Assembly (NCBI GenBank): GCA_907165065.1
Contig: OU015532.1
Coordinates: forward strand, 43,812,839-43,876,838
Origin: Caprimulgus europaeus
Lineage: Eukaryota; Chordata; Aves; Caprimulgiformes; Caprimulgidae
Direction: 5' to 3'
DNA: 64,000 nt
The notes beneath the pieces are model-generated. The model saw only the letters and a program-made list of their open reading frames with translations, was not told the origin of the DNA and ran no database searches. This document shows, piece by piece, positions 47,581 through 61,100 of the stretch (position 1 is its first letter; every line of letters begins with the position of its first letter). Made by a program: the position numbers and the translations under genes.

Positions 47581-50500
47581 GGCTGGGGGTAGGGGTAGCG
47601 TACCAGCTAGCCGGTAATACTGAGGTATCCTCATCAGCTCCCACCTGTGGAGGGTTTTAAATCCTCCTCAGATCCCCCTACAGCCATTCTCCAACATGCA
47701 GGTGTTGGTATTTATGCGCCACATCACTGCTCTGAAGTTCAGTTTCAGCATCTTGAGACGCTCTAAAGTAAGATTTGGGTAATGTGTTAAAATCAGATTA
47801 ATAAGTAAAAAAAAAAATAGTTGATACAGACTTAAAGGACAGGCTTTAATCTGTCACCTTTGAGAAGTTTACTCAATATTAGAATAACACTTAAAGAAAC
47901 AGCTGGTTTTCTTAATGTCTTTTATGCTTTGTATTTTGGATTTTTTTATCCTGGGTTTCATACACTGCTTTTTTTTCTTTTATTTTATGAAGTATTGGTC
48001 AACCATTAACTCATGTTGCTATTACTTCTCACTCATAAAACTATGGTTTTGTTTAAACACTAAAGCAGTCTCAAGTAACCGAAGGAATTGAGTTCAGGTA
48101 ATGTTTGCTTGCATTTGATGGTTCAATTCCATCTTGTTGCTTTTATAAAGAGTATTAAGTAAAGCTCCTTATTGCTAGGAGCAAGTAAACATTGTTTACT
48201 TACAGTAATTACACAACAGTGCTGAAATATAGGATGAAACACACAAGAATTGATGGTGTGGTGTGAAATGTGTGTTATCCTGGGCTAAAATATCAGCTGA
48301 GGTTTTATTTGGCTATCAGGCAACGCTGCACTGAGAGAACTGAGCTAGCAGGAGCACCAGAAGTGTTATTTGTTGTCTTAATATTTTTGGGTTAGTTGAT
48401 GGTTTTTTGTATGTGGTATCTTAGCTCAAGTGAAGCACTGGGCTAGTTTAACTATTGTTGTGCTGTGTTATGCCTTGTCTTTAGTAATGCTTACGTATGT
48501 TAATTCAAAGCATCGAAATATCTCCATTCTGGTATAGAGCTAGTAGTAATTTCTTTGAAGGAAAGGCACGTATGCTGAACCAGCAGCAAGCAGGCGGAAT
48601 TGGTAGGTTTTAAATTGAAATTGCAGTAGCATCCAAAGTTAAAGTCAACTTCACATCTAACTAGATAGAAGTAATAGGCCTGAAGAGGTTATGTTTGCCT
48701 AAGTTACGTGTACTTTTCCCATGGAAGGATCTTTGGCTTGAGCACTAATAGAGTTTTTTTAGTCTTGGGAAAACTGCTGAAAGAATTTCAGTAGGACTCT
48801 TGTTTTTAATAGTAGTTGCTGTCATCCATTAATATGCTAAAAAAGAATGCTAGTAGGTAAGAATTTTTTAACTTTATGGCATATGTTAATGTAATTTTTA
48901 CTATTGATCTTACCTTGCACGCTTCTCTCTAACAGTACTTAACAACTACAAGGTAAGAATATTTGCCTTGACACTTACAAGTAAGTCCATCTGATTTTTG
49001 CAACAGAGGAGATCCCACACAGGAAAAGATAGTTAAAACCATCTTTTGTCAAGTAGTCTTTCAGGTGTGATAGGGAAAAATTGTGAGCTACTCTGTTATT
49101 CTTAGCCACCTAGGCTTGGGAGAAACTGCTCAGTTTTAGTAGGGATGAAAGTTACTTATTAAGAACATAAAGTTAATAGGCAATTAGTGAACTCTAAATT
49201 CAGGATTGATATCAGCCATGGAGCAGTTAAGTGACAATACTACATGCTTGCAAAGCATCAGTAAACACTTAAAATTTTCTAAAGACCCTTCTAGAACTAA
49301 TCACAGAAAGTTTAGATCTTGCAGATGCACCTTCCCTCTTTTCCTCTTTTCAGAGCATGAGGAGTGGTTTGTATTTTGAATTTTCAGAATTCACATTTTT
49401 AGAAGCCTAACTGGAGTATGCTGCATTTTGTAACTATTCATATTTGGATTTGGTTCATTGAAAGTTTTGGAAGTTAAATCTAGTTTGTGTTTTTCATGTA
49501 GAAGCATGGCATTATCTTTGAAGGCCCTATAGAATTAGATATTTGGCACTACCCTGCCTGAAGTACTTCCAGAAGCAGTATCTTAGCCCGTTTTTTTGAG
49601 GAGGCATTTCTTTGACTGCCATTAGTTTGAGAACTTCAAAACAGTAGAAAGTAAATTTGTGAGCACTGGAAATTTATTTTTTTTATATGTTTATATGGTA
49701 GAATTTCATACCTGAAGACCATTTGAACAATGACATTTTATTTAAAAATGCTTGACTAATATCTAGTGAAAGCGTCAGTTTGCAGTATTCTGCTTTTCAC
49801 AGCTGAGAGGTGATATAAATGTTCACTTGTGAAAACACTGCTCTTTCCAAAAATATTACACTCCTTGAATTGCTATGAAATGAACAGAAAATGCCATTTT
49901 CTTAGTGACTCTTGATTTATTTTTGTACTCTTTCAGTATTGTACCCTACTGCAGCATGAAAGTCTACGCTCTTTGTGAAACACCTTTCTGATAACAGAGT
50001 GTATTTGATATAGCACCTAACTGTCCTTAGGGTAAACTGCCTTTTGTAATCTAAGGTCTTGCAATTCAGTCCCTGCTTTTCAGCAGACGTTGTCCCACAG
50101 ATACTGGGATCATCCTCTTGGTCCACTGCATTCTGGTCATAGGTTCTTTATAAGACAGACCGTCTCTGACTTTTATGTGGGGTATGCACCTTATTTTTTT
50201 TAATAGTAGTGTTTCTTAGAAAACAAAAGTACAAAACAATGTAAACTTCTTTGCATATTTTCAATTTTTTAATTTATTTATTGAATAATAACAGTGTACA
50301 ACAGACCAATGTTAACCTTGGATAAGCTGACTTTGGTTTTAGGAGGAGTACCCTTTGTTGTAATGCCATCATACAATAATCAAAACACACATCTCATTAT
50401 CATCAGTGTTTTTTATTATGATGATGTTTTTGCTTGTTTAGTACAATTAACATGCTGAGTCAAACACGCTTTCCCATCTCAACTGGCATGTTGAAGGCAG

Positions 50501-51791
50501 GGGAGTAGTATTACTTCAGTTCCTTTGTGTTGATTCTTCCAAAAGGCAATGCTTCCTGGATTAATTTTATCTTCCCACCTTCTCTTGTACTGTGATCGTG
50601 AAAAAGTACTTCCCAACCAGAAACTAGTAACCACTACTGCAGACCCCCAAAAAACCCCACCCCAAATACTATTCAAACTAGGAGGTGAGAAGCCAGAAAT
50701 GCTATTGTGTCATTTGATTAGACAAAATTATCTGCAAAAATACATGCATACCGTTCATAGGCTTTCAAAAGCCTCCAGTAATATTTGATGACAGTAACTT
50801 TATTGCATTCATCACAAGATTTTGTTTTGAAATGTTTTATTTATGTGTAAATGATCTTCCTCACTACATCTTTCACTGTTTCATCTGATGTACAAAATTA
50901 TCTCTGTAGATTGCTATGAATAATAACTGGAAGTCTATGCTGGTGCCTTTTTGAAAGCTAGAAAACCAGGAGTGAGCAATTACCAAATAAACTATTTTCT
51001 GTATAAGGCAGAACAGCAGCTTTAGCCAGAGATTCCCAAACAGTGTGTTTCAGACGTGGTTCTGCAGAGATCTGCTCAAGAGCACAGAAGTGGCTATTCG
51101 AGCACTGACAGTAAAAGCAGTAGGAGTGACAGCTGCTTTCTGTTGTGCAGAGATCAGTATAATGAAAGGTGATTAAATATCACAAATAACTTGTTAGCAT
51201 TTCATTATTCTGAGCTACTTGTTTCTTATGGAGAATGTCAGAATTCTGAGAAGAGAAAATGGAGAGAACTGTAGAAATGGGCAATTTACGTTTGTTTAGG
51301 ACATTAAGAATGGACTGGGTTCGCACGTAATTGTGATATTTTTTTTTTTTCAGACATATCTTAAGTATGTAGTGGAGGGAAAGTTTTATCTTTGTTCCCT
51401 TTAATTTCTTCACATGGAAACGGGGGCAGTGTTACTAAAACAGATGTATGAAAAGAGGAAATACTGTCTGAAAACATGCTGAGTAAGCAGGACACTACAA
51501 GGCACTGCTGTTTCACATACAACAAATTACTTTTAAGATGAACAGGACTCCTAAATTCAACTGAAATTATCCTTCACTGATTTCTTCAGTTTTCTTCTTT
51601 TAAGGTTCCATTCCAATGCTGAGACAGAGAATGAGAAGAATTTATTGTCAAATACTTTACCTGAGTGTTTGTTATAGCTATTTCATTTTTTAAAATTCTA
51701 AATTGTATATTACACTCCTAGATGCATTTTAATTTTAACTTTGCTTGCTTGGTTAAAGTAGTGCAAGTGGATTATTGATGCTAGTTAACTC
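47581..51791. other. intergenic DNA between the CpG-rich block and MYBPC3
   Basis: About 4.2 kb AT-rich unique sequence. No exon, repeat family or structural RNA was recognised on either strand. Confidence 0.5.
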
Positions 51792-51797
51792 TTTATT
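51792..51797 (-). terminator. MYBPC3: candidate MYBPC3 poly(A) signal
   Basis: The + strand TTTATT reads AATAAA on the minus strand, 380 nt after the MYBPC3 stop. A second candidate lies at 51641-51646. Either would give a short 3'UTR. Confidence 0.5.
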
Positions 51798-52176
51798 AAT
51801 AAATAGCAGTTTCCTAAAGGGAGTGCTTGTAGTGGGTTAAGAAAAAAGTCAACTAAGTTCTGTTATTCTTACAGATTTTTACACTGGCATAGCATATTAA
51901 AGGTTGAGATCCATGAAATCCTGACTTTAAAATAAACCAAATAAATTACCTTGCAGGAATGTGGTCTTAGTATGATTATCGAAAAAAAAAAACCAAACAG
52001 AAATCAAAAGAAGCCCACATCTCCCCCTGTCAACATTATAAAAATTCCATAAAGTCTCTAACATGAATATCTAACGTCTGCTGAGCTTATATCTAACGAA
52101 ACAGCCATTGCTCCTGTATCCAGCTCAATTATTTTGATTCCTACCTTGACTTGCAGATGAATTGAGATTCAGAGTT
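51798..52176 (-). other. MYBPC3: MYBPC3 3'UTR (predicted)
   Basis: The stretch between the stop in the 11-nt last coding exon and the first AATAAA on the minus strand. Its extent is inferred from that signal. Confidence 0.5.
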
Positions 52177-52187
52177 TTACTGAGGTG
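52177..52187 (-). CDS. MYBPC3: MYBPC3 11-nt last coding exon (Pro-Gln-stop)
   Basis: On the minus strand a very strong acceptor (a long T tract, then ATTTCCATTCTCCAG) is followed by CACCTCAGTAA. The upstream exon ends with one spare base G (GACGTCAGAG before GTAATC), so the joined reading is Val-Arg-Ala-Pro-Gln-stop. Mammalian cardiac MyBP-C ends VRVPQ, and as I recall its last coding exon likewise holds only the final 11 coding bases (human variants are named at c.3815-1). The fit of phase, length and C-terminus makes this much better than reading on past the donor. Confidence 0.85.
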
Positions 52188-55100
52188 CTGGAGAATGGAA
52201 ATAAAAAAAAAAAATAAGAAATTATGAGACATTAAAGGATACTAATTTTAAATTGAGACTGGGTGCTGAAGGTGAAATATGGAAGCTTTATAATAGTTGC
52301 TTTTATCTGATGATTTCAAGTATGCTCATCAACATACCAGTGCAGCTCAATCGCTTGCTGCCAAGGCCCCAATGGGGATGTCGGTGCCCAGCACCGAGGG
52401 GTCTGCACTGTACACAGTCCTGGCGTAGCACTGAGTGAAATACTGAGCTCAGTGCTGTGTAGAAATACCCTCAGGATTGCCATGCTGAAGGTGAATCTCC
52501 ATCAATGGCTGTTGTGCAGGTCACTTTCACAGCTTTCTCTGGTTTTGATGAGTGTTTAAAGTGGTGCTATATACATTTGTGTTGACAGATGGATACATTA
52601 AGTAGCAGCTTTACTAAAAATATTTAGTCAGTATTTCTTACTATGTTATTAACGTGTGACTTTTTTTTTTCCTAGCCCTTTTGACAAACAAAATAAATTA
52701 CCAGTGTTTGAAAAATGTTTGTGATGTAGCATGCACTACCTTTTACATACATCTAATGGCTAATAACTTAATTTAAAACTTTCAATTACAGGGTATGACA
52801 CAAAGGATAATAAAATTATCCAGAGTCCAGTGTTTGTAGATAGACTTCCATTCCAGTGCTGAGTCTCTTCTCTAGAAATATTAAGTCAGAATGTAATAAC
52901 TGTCCACCTTCAAACCTGCATTACCTAGCTAGTAACCTAATTCTAGCATAACATGGTAGAATGAAAAACATAACCTTGCTGGTTCATGTAATTAGAAAAA
53001 TTCTTATCTACCACCGAAGAAGTCAGGGTTAGATAAAGTGGAACTATGATATGATTATTAGGGTTGGTGGGGGTTTTTTTTGTTGGTTTTTTTTTTTAAG
53101 CTATCCATTACTCTTTCTTCACTGCAGTATTAGTGTTATCCATAAGATTGGTCTGATTACCTCTGACGTCCAGTCTGCACTCTATTTCAGCCTCACCACA
53201 CTCGTTAACAGCTTTACAGGTATAACAGCCACTGTCAAATGGGGTGGGTTTCCGGATCTCCAGGGTCAACACACCCTGCTTACTGAACGTGCGGTATTTG
53301 GCATCCCCAGAGATATCCATTTTGTTTTTGTACCAGAATATCTTTGGCTGAAGAACACAAAAGAAGAGTTTTAAAGCAGAAGTTAGAAAGTGGAAGAATT
53401 ATGGCTGATCTTACAGCTTTAATTTATCCATCAAAGGCTTACGCGTTATGAGGGCTGTATATTACACAGCAGTGTTAATTTTTCAAGGAACCTCTTCTCA
53501 TTCTGTACAAGCTCATGAAGCTAATTATTAAGATATTCAGCATCTTCTTTAACTGTCAAATAGCATGTAGAGAATGTAGGTCTGTACCCTATTTTATTTC
53601 AATTTTTTAAAACCCCTATAAATTGGCTACAAATTCATTCCTTCAGGAGTTATTTAACTATGCTTATTAAAATATATTTGAATGCTTCAAGTATCTTACA
53701 GAAGGGGAATTAAACTGCACAGATTATTAGAGCAGAAGTGTCATAAAGGTCGGTGGATGTTGAGTGGCCAAGGTTTGAGCTGGGAAAGGATTTTCTAAAC
53801 CATTTAACATATCCTTAGCAAGCTCAGGCATTTCAAAATAAAGTTTCTCTTGGCTTCAGCTGAGCAATAAAGCAGTTGGCTTTGTACCAGTTCAAGCCAT
53901 TGTGTTTCATTTCTGGTACCTGAAAATGTGCCTTTAATTTTTATAAGTTAAATATTGAAAATGAAAAATCTGATACAAACCAAACTGCTTTTGTTTATCT
54001 CAAGCTTGCTAGTGCATATAATGAAGAAATAGGCTTTAAAGAGGAGAAGACCAAGGTCTGCATTCATCTGTTTTACTTTCAGAATTAATATCTTCTATTT
54101 CTTCACTCATAAACAAATAAATCCTCTCCACTGCTTTATAGAATGTGTTCAGATCTACTGAATCACTCGTGTCTTTGACCTGTGATACACAATTCAGTGC
54201 ATCCCAGTTGCCATGCTTAATTTTCTTTAAAGATACCAGCTGTCTCAAAATTTTTTGCTTCTTTCTCCATAGCTCCTTTATCTTTCTGGATATAGATATT
54301 TTATTTCAACACTGCTGCCAGTGCATGAATATTGGCTCTGCTTGAAGTGGTAACTTTTTAATGCCATACAGATCATATCTGAGGTATGCTTGATAATCTA
54401 TAGTTATTCAGAATCTGAAAGCTCTATCAACAACATAAGCTCCTCTGTGAAAAACACCTGTTGCAGAGTTCTGCAGTAGGTACAGAAACTTTTTGTTAAG
54501 GTTAATTTGGGCAAGGCAAGTACAGAAATGTATCTGGAAAAGCTGCTTTGAGAGCATTAGGTGTACTGAAGGATGAGCATTAGGTGTACTGAAGAATATC
54601 ATTACTAACACTGTAATTTCGTGATTAATCTAAACTGAGGGAGCTACTGAAGATGGATTTTTGCCTACAGTTGCTGGTATTTCTTCTGTAATGTTCTTTT
54701 GCAGCTATTTATGTGGGTATGCTTCCTTTTCATGTTTGAGTTTTATCTGGCCTCCTTGTTCATCCAGTGAACTGCAGCAGATGATTGCATTAACACTTTT
54801 TTTTTTTTTAGTTGATTTGAACCTTGAGCAATTATCTTGCATGTTTTGATGTGTAGCAACCAGGTCCTTGTGCAGGCATGAGGAAGGGCAAGGAGCTGGA
54901 AATAAGCAGCCAGAAGGGGAAGGGAAAAGGGTACTGCATTTTTTGTAATTGTACTAATTTAAATTTATGACAAGATTATGTCATAATATGGTGAAGTCCT
55001 TCACTGCAGACAAAAAGCCTATTTCCCTTTTTTGAGAAACCTAAATTTAGCTCCTACATGATACAGTTCTTACTGCTTGTTCCTGGCTAACAAAAAGTAC

Positions 55101-58100
55101 ATCTTTTTGTACTCTTTGAAGAGACTTCAACAAATATATTTAGACTGAGAAAACATTCCTGTGAGATTAAAAAAAAAAAAAAAAAAAAAAGCCCCAAAAC
55201 TTCACACATGACAGCAGGTCTTATGCTGGTTAGTTTTGCAAAATAACCCAGACTCTCAGAAAGTTATGTGGATGTATTGAGGTAACATAAAAACTGGTGT
55301 TCCTAACTATCATGTAGGTTAATGGAGCAGTATATTACATTAGCTGCTCTTTTCTTGAAAGACTGAAGAGAACAAAATATACATTGTGAGTAGATACTAT
55401 TTTTGTTGTTGTTTGTTGATTTTTCTGAACATATAATACATTTCAATGGCACGGTGTTACCATCAGCAGTGAGTGTCCTTTCCTCTGTCTCCTTTGCTGT
55501 CTTGCACCCCTGACTCTGTGCAGAACCACACAACCCTTGCACCTGCATTCTGCTTAAGCATCAGTTACGAGTGAGGTGGGAGATAATTGGGTGACCTTTA
55601 CTTTTTCTTAATATAGTCATGCTACACTCCAGTCACCCCAAACTGGTGTGAATTCTAAGGCAGCATCTTGGGTTGTGGCAACAGTGTGAATGACAGTTGA
55701 TGTAATCCATACCTTGGGGATTCCTCTCACAGCACAGCTGAGTGTGGTGTTGTATCCTGCAATCACAGAACGGTTTACTAAAGGGTGAGTGAATTTAGGA
55801 GGTTCAGAGAAGTCATGTTGTTTGTAACTAGGTGGCTTGTAAGTGGTGCCTGCAATTCAAAGAAACAAAATATTAAAAATACACTTCTTACTTCCATTGA
55901 CTTGTGTACAATGTTTGTCATTTAATTTGCCTGTATAATTTAGAAAAGCTTCAAAGTTATGGCATTTATGATATAATGAATCTTTAAATTCACTTAACTG
56001 GCAAACACATGTGATGTTTTATGCTTTAGTTAAAGTAAAAGGTCCTAGCAATCATGGGTTTTCAGCTTCTGTTAAAAATATGAAAGCCATATATCTGCAG
56101 GGGAAGTCTTCACCACAGACATCTTAAACTTTTAACCCCAGAATGTAAATACAACTCTTTACTTGTATTATTTTCTTAAAATAATATAGTTTAGGAAGAC
56201 TGTGATTAAATAATCTTTAACAGATGTTTGTGTTAGTACAGGAGATCTGCCTAGATAAGGGTTCTTGATGCAAAAATACTTTAAAAGTGCTGCTTACTAA
56301 GTAATGAAAATATCTCTACTGGTGCATCTAGTACTGCTGTATTTTCCATTTACCAGTGTATTCTTTCTGCTACTTAGCAACTTTTGTGACCTTTGTTTTG
56401 AAGAATACATTACCTGTTTTTTGGATATAGGCAGGATTTTTGGTGATTGCAGCAGTTTCACTCAATCCACACAAATTTTCACTGAAGACTCGAAAAAAAT
56501 ACTCATTTCCCATAATCAAGTCTGACACTACGCAGTTTGTGCGACGATAGTGATCAAAAACAGTGTACCATTCCTGTAACAAGACTTTGCTGTTTAGAAA
56601 GATGCTATGAGAGATCACACATGGTGCTAGTTTAGATATGGACAGACCCTTCTTGCTACGAGGAGAAGACAGGTAGACAGGTATTTAACACTAGCTTGAA
56701 AAATGAATATTATGTTGTTTCCCATGAAGATCAGCTGATCTATTTTCTTACTTTTATTTTCTGGCTGGTGTGGTAGATACATGAATACTTGCATTTTGAG
56801 GAAAAAAACAAAACAAACCCAAACAAAAAAGCCTCTTTACATTTTATCCCTACTTACATCTAGGGAACCCACTACAGGATGTGTCCTCAGAACATGACCA
56901 CTTGATGGGGACTTCCACAAGAAAGATGTTTTCCAATTTGACTGGCATATATACCTCTCCCTAGTTCAAGTTTAACTTTTCCTTCCTTCCCTTCAGTTTT
57001 TCCCTGCATCTGTGAAAAATATCATCCCAAATGAAAAATGTAATTTCACCTTCTGAATAGAGCTATCTATCCAGCCATCACTAGAGACAGGACAGGCTAG
57101 GTTGCCTGTCCTTTTTACATTTTCTACTGGCTGTTTTATGCAGTTTCATACTTAGCATTTTGATTCTTTTTAGATTCTATTCTTTAGTGTTTAACTGCCA
57201 CTGAGATGCCATAGGACACCTTGGACACACAACTGAGAGTCATGAATTCAGCTGTTTTCCTCCAGTCCCTGTTCTCAGAGCAGGGAGTACTTTAAACTCC
57301 ATGTGAAGTTACTGACAGTGCAATTTCTTACCATTGTCTTTTTGTCGGCTTTCTGGACTGTGTAGCCCAAGATCTGTGCATTGCCATCATCCTGTGGAGG
57401 TGACCACTCCAGGGCTGCATTGAATCCCCAAACATCTACAAGCTTTATATTCTGAGGAGGACCAGGCTTGTCTGCAGGGAAGACAGGAAAAAAAAGCCCT
57501 TAGCTTTTGGTTCTAGATCTGAGCACTTTGTCATTTCCTCCCATGCAGGGGAGGAATTGATAGCAATCTATAATTGTTCCATAGCAATACACTTCATTTA
57601 TGTAAACAGGGAAGTTGGAAAATTTTCAAATACCCTCTTAATTTTCTTCTGAGGGGCCTGAAACCTACTGAGAAATAGACAACACAGTAGAATTAGTAAC
57701 ACAGGAACCAGCAAACTCTTCCTTAAAATGGAATAAGAAGCTTATGTTGTGTGGATGGGTGTAATTAACTCAGTTACTACGGTTTCATTTTTGCTTGGTT
57801 ACCCCAATGCAATTTCTCAGCCATATAGGTACACTGAGAGTAATATAAATAACAAGGGCAACTGGATATATATTCCTCTCAGCTAAGGAAGGGGACATAG
57901 CTGATTCTTTTTCTTGTTGCCTCAGTGCTTGTTACCTTGCCCACTAGTGACATTTCTCTGTAATAACTAGAAAAAGAACAAACTCTCAGAGAGGTGCAGA
58001 AGTCTATGTCCATTTTAAGATACCTGGAAATATATGGAGGAATGTATATTATAAAATTCTTATTTCCTTCTTTAAAGGATCATTAATATTTATACTGATG

Positions 58101-61100
58101 TTTAGTCAAATGCTGTAACATTTGCATTAGATCTATTCAGGAATATTCCTGTCTGTTTTAACTTGGAAGATGCTGGTTCCCCTTTGTGATAGGTTAGATT
58201 GTTGCTCACAGTTGCAGGGCCTGTTGGGGAGGTGTTTGTTAGGCCTGGGTGGATGGTCTTGTGATGAGGTGAGAGATGGTTCAGGAGCATTCTAGACAGC
58301 TGAATGGAAATTATCTCCCCTTCTTGTAACTGAGGTGGAAAAAATGAAGAAAATAGTAAGAATCTGATGGATGTAGGTTTGAGGTGAGCAAAACACAAAG
58401 GGATGTAATTAGAGATTGTTTGTAATTTAATTCCTTAAAGAAGGATATGCAAACCAGTAATAAACCAGCCTTTGGCTGTTATTAGGGGAACTGTGGCTTT
58501 CTATGTCAAAGCATAATGTGCTAATTCTCTTTTCACTGGCATACTTTGGAATCAAAGACTACTTTATAATTAGCTTTAACCACTTTCGTCCTCCTTCAAA
58601 TTGCTGGAGCCAACTACAACACTGCATGAAATTTAATAAGGAATATGGAATGCATTGCTCTCATTCCAGTTACTGTCCTCTTCCTTCCTCCCTTATACTA
58701 ACATTTCAGAGCAAAAGCTGCTGTCTTCTGCGTTTCTCAACAGCTACCAACTTCAGGTAAAGCTGCTTTTCTTTTTCTTCCCTGTTTCTGAAGTAAGGAA
58801 AGGTGATGTGCTGTCAAATGAACAACATTGCTTATGAAGATGTGGAAATGTATTTGGCAGGGGAAGTCAGCTGATGAACAGACACCTCAAAGATCACTGA
58901 TTTATTATGTCTCTGAAAGCTGGGCTGGCTTTTCAGCATGTCATTCTACAGCACCTAAAGCATTACTAGTAGTATAGAAAGAGTGCCTGGATCACCCATA
59001 TTTCTCTCCTACCAAGAAAATATGAACTCTGGAGAGCAAAACGTGCTGGTGACAGACTTGAAAAGAGGTAGTTGTGATGAAAGAGTGACAGAATCAAGAA
59101 TCAGAGTAGATGCCTTGGTTGCAGAAGTATCTGTGTATGTTAGAAGCCCTTTCTCTTCTTGGGCAGGAATTAAATGAAATCTATTTATTCCCTTTCAGTT
59201 GAGCAAGCTTCCCAAGAAGTAAAAAAAATTAATACCTATCCTCCAACTCTGACATGTGTTCATCTGTGTGGTAAGATTAGTTGTTTTTTTTCCAGACATT
59301 AATTTTCTATATGAAATAACTCTTTGGCACATGTATGTGTGTTCATGCCTTTCTGCAGTAGTGAACAATGGGTGGGAGATACCTGGTACTTTGCTATAAG
59401 AGCAGTGTGCTAAACTCTAGAGTCACTAACCAGTTTTAGAGAAATATCTTGGGGTGTAGGGTGCCCTACTCCCCTTTATCCGAGTCCCTTGGCATGACTT
59501 TGTTTTAGCTGCTGTTTACTGCTTTTGCTGTTGCAGAACTGCAGCCATCCTCTTGAGCAGACGCAGCTGGTGGTATTAAGATGTATTTGCTCCAATTTGT
59601 TACGCTTTCTAGTTTGCTTTTGGCACCGCTGCATGCCCATTCTGCCAACATTATTTTATAAAACTTCAAGCAGAATACAGCCAGCAGTATATCTTTAATT
59701 CCAAAGCATTAGGGGTTATGTTTAAGTACTCTTTTTGTGCCAAAATATATATTCTAAAAATGTATTGATACATTGGAGGAAATTTGGGATGACAGTGTGA
59801 AAGTGTGGGGAAAGAGAAATAAAAACAATTCTCGAGAATGTGACATAGAGCTGTAATGAGGAGAAATAGAGGATTTCTGGCTGAACATTAATGAAATCTG
59901 AGTAAGCAAGATCTCAGAATATATCTCACAAAATCCCAGGGGAAGTTACTGAAACTTTGGCAGTGCATTCATTTAAAATTATGCTAGAAAGGAGACAAGA
60001 AATTGTACACTAGAGACTAAGCCTCAAGCTAACTAGACACTCAGAGTAAGGCATTAAATGTGAATTTTCCAAATTCACAGGACTGTGTCGTCTTGTCATT
60101 TCTAGGTCTCAGCACAGTAGAGGTTCATTAGTGCAATGATTTTTTCTTCACTCTCCTTATCTGCTGAAGAAACCCAGTAAGAGTGTATCCATTCCAGGAT
60201 TCATATTTCCTTCCTTGAGACAATATGGCTATTTCCAAGAAGACCAGAACTCTCTATTTCTATCAGTCTCAAAGTTATAGAAAGAAGGATGATGAAGTTT
60301 ATCAAAGATGTGGAATGGTGTCTTTTGGAAAATAAACAAAGTCTAAAATGTGGGAAAGTTAACTGAGGAGAGTGTGACTGAAGGCTATAAAATAATGAGT
60401 AGCATGGAAAGGGTGAATAAATTATTTTCATGGTTTTTTTTATACAAAACTATATGGAAATCAAATGAGATTATCAGGAGAGAGACTCAAAACAAATAAG
60501 TAGTTGTGCATGCACTTAAATTGAAATTCCTTACAAAAGGATATTTGGATCCTGAAACTAGACCTGGATTAAAAAATTGACTGGATTAAAAATCATGCAA
60601 GAAAAACATCAAGAGCTATGAGACACACAGATAATCTCTGAAAGTCTCCAGGACACAGATAATTTCAAACTGGGAAAGTGTACTAGGAAAGTAGAGTGAC
60701 ATGCTAGCCCTGCGCTGAGCTTTGTCCCAGTCATCCGCTGTCAATCATTGTCAGGGACGGGATTCTGAGATAGCCTCATCTCTGGATTGCCTCAACACAG
60801 CCACTGTTTTGATTTGTATGATACGCTTCATTTTGGTGTTGTCAGGTTCTTACCTATGATTTGCATTGTTATTGCAACTTTATCAGTCATGTTTTCTATC
60901 TGAAGAGTGATTTCATATGCTCCTGAGTGATGAAGCTCTGCCTTTCTGATGAAGAGGATTGTGTCCGTGTTGCTGTTCCGAATTCCCACATCTTTGGAGT
61001 CTAGAGTTTGACCATCTTTCATCCAAATTATTTTGGGTCTTGGTTTACCCTGAAGAGAAAAAAAGGAATTTTTTTAAAAAAAATTTTTAGGCTATAATAG

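Larger units (their letters stand above)
53348..55712. other. MYBPC3: MYBPC3 intron
   Basis: About 2.4 kb. It contains the unidentified open stretch at 54036-54611, a 23-bp tandem duplication and a 22-nt A run, all listed separately. No MYBPC3 exon is missing, because the flanking exons join in phase. Confidence 0.7.

Noticed and set aside
47205-47644. Arg/Ala/Pro-rich minus-strand open frames in the CpG-rich block
   Set aside because: Long frames are expected in GC-rich DNA because stops are rare; composition is that of translated CpG sequence.
53108-53160. Extended MYBPC3 C-terminus reading [17 protein letters not shown]
   Set aside because: It begins exactly at a GTAATC donor, resembles no MyBP-C, and a phase-matched last exon ending in Pro-Gln exists at 52177-52187.
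58102-58398. Minus-strand frame after a CCACCTCAG-type acceptor
   Set aside because: Does not match any MyBP-C domain and the flanking C8 and C9 exons already join in phase.
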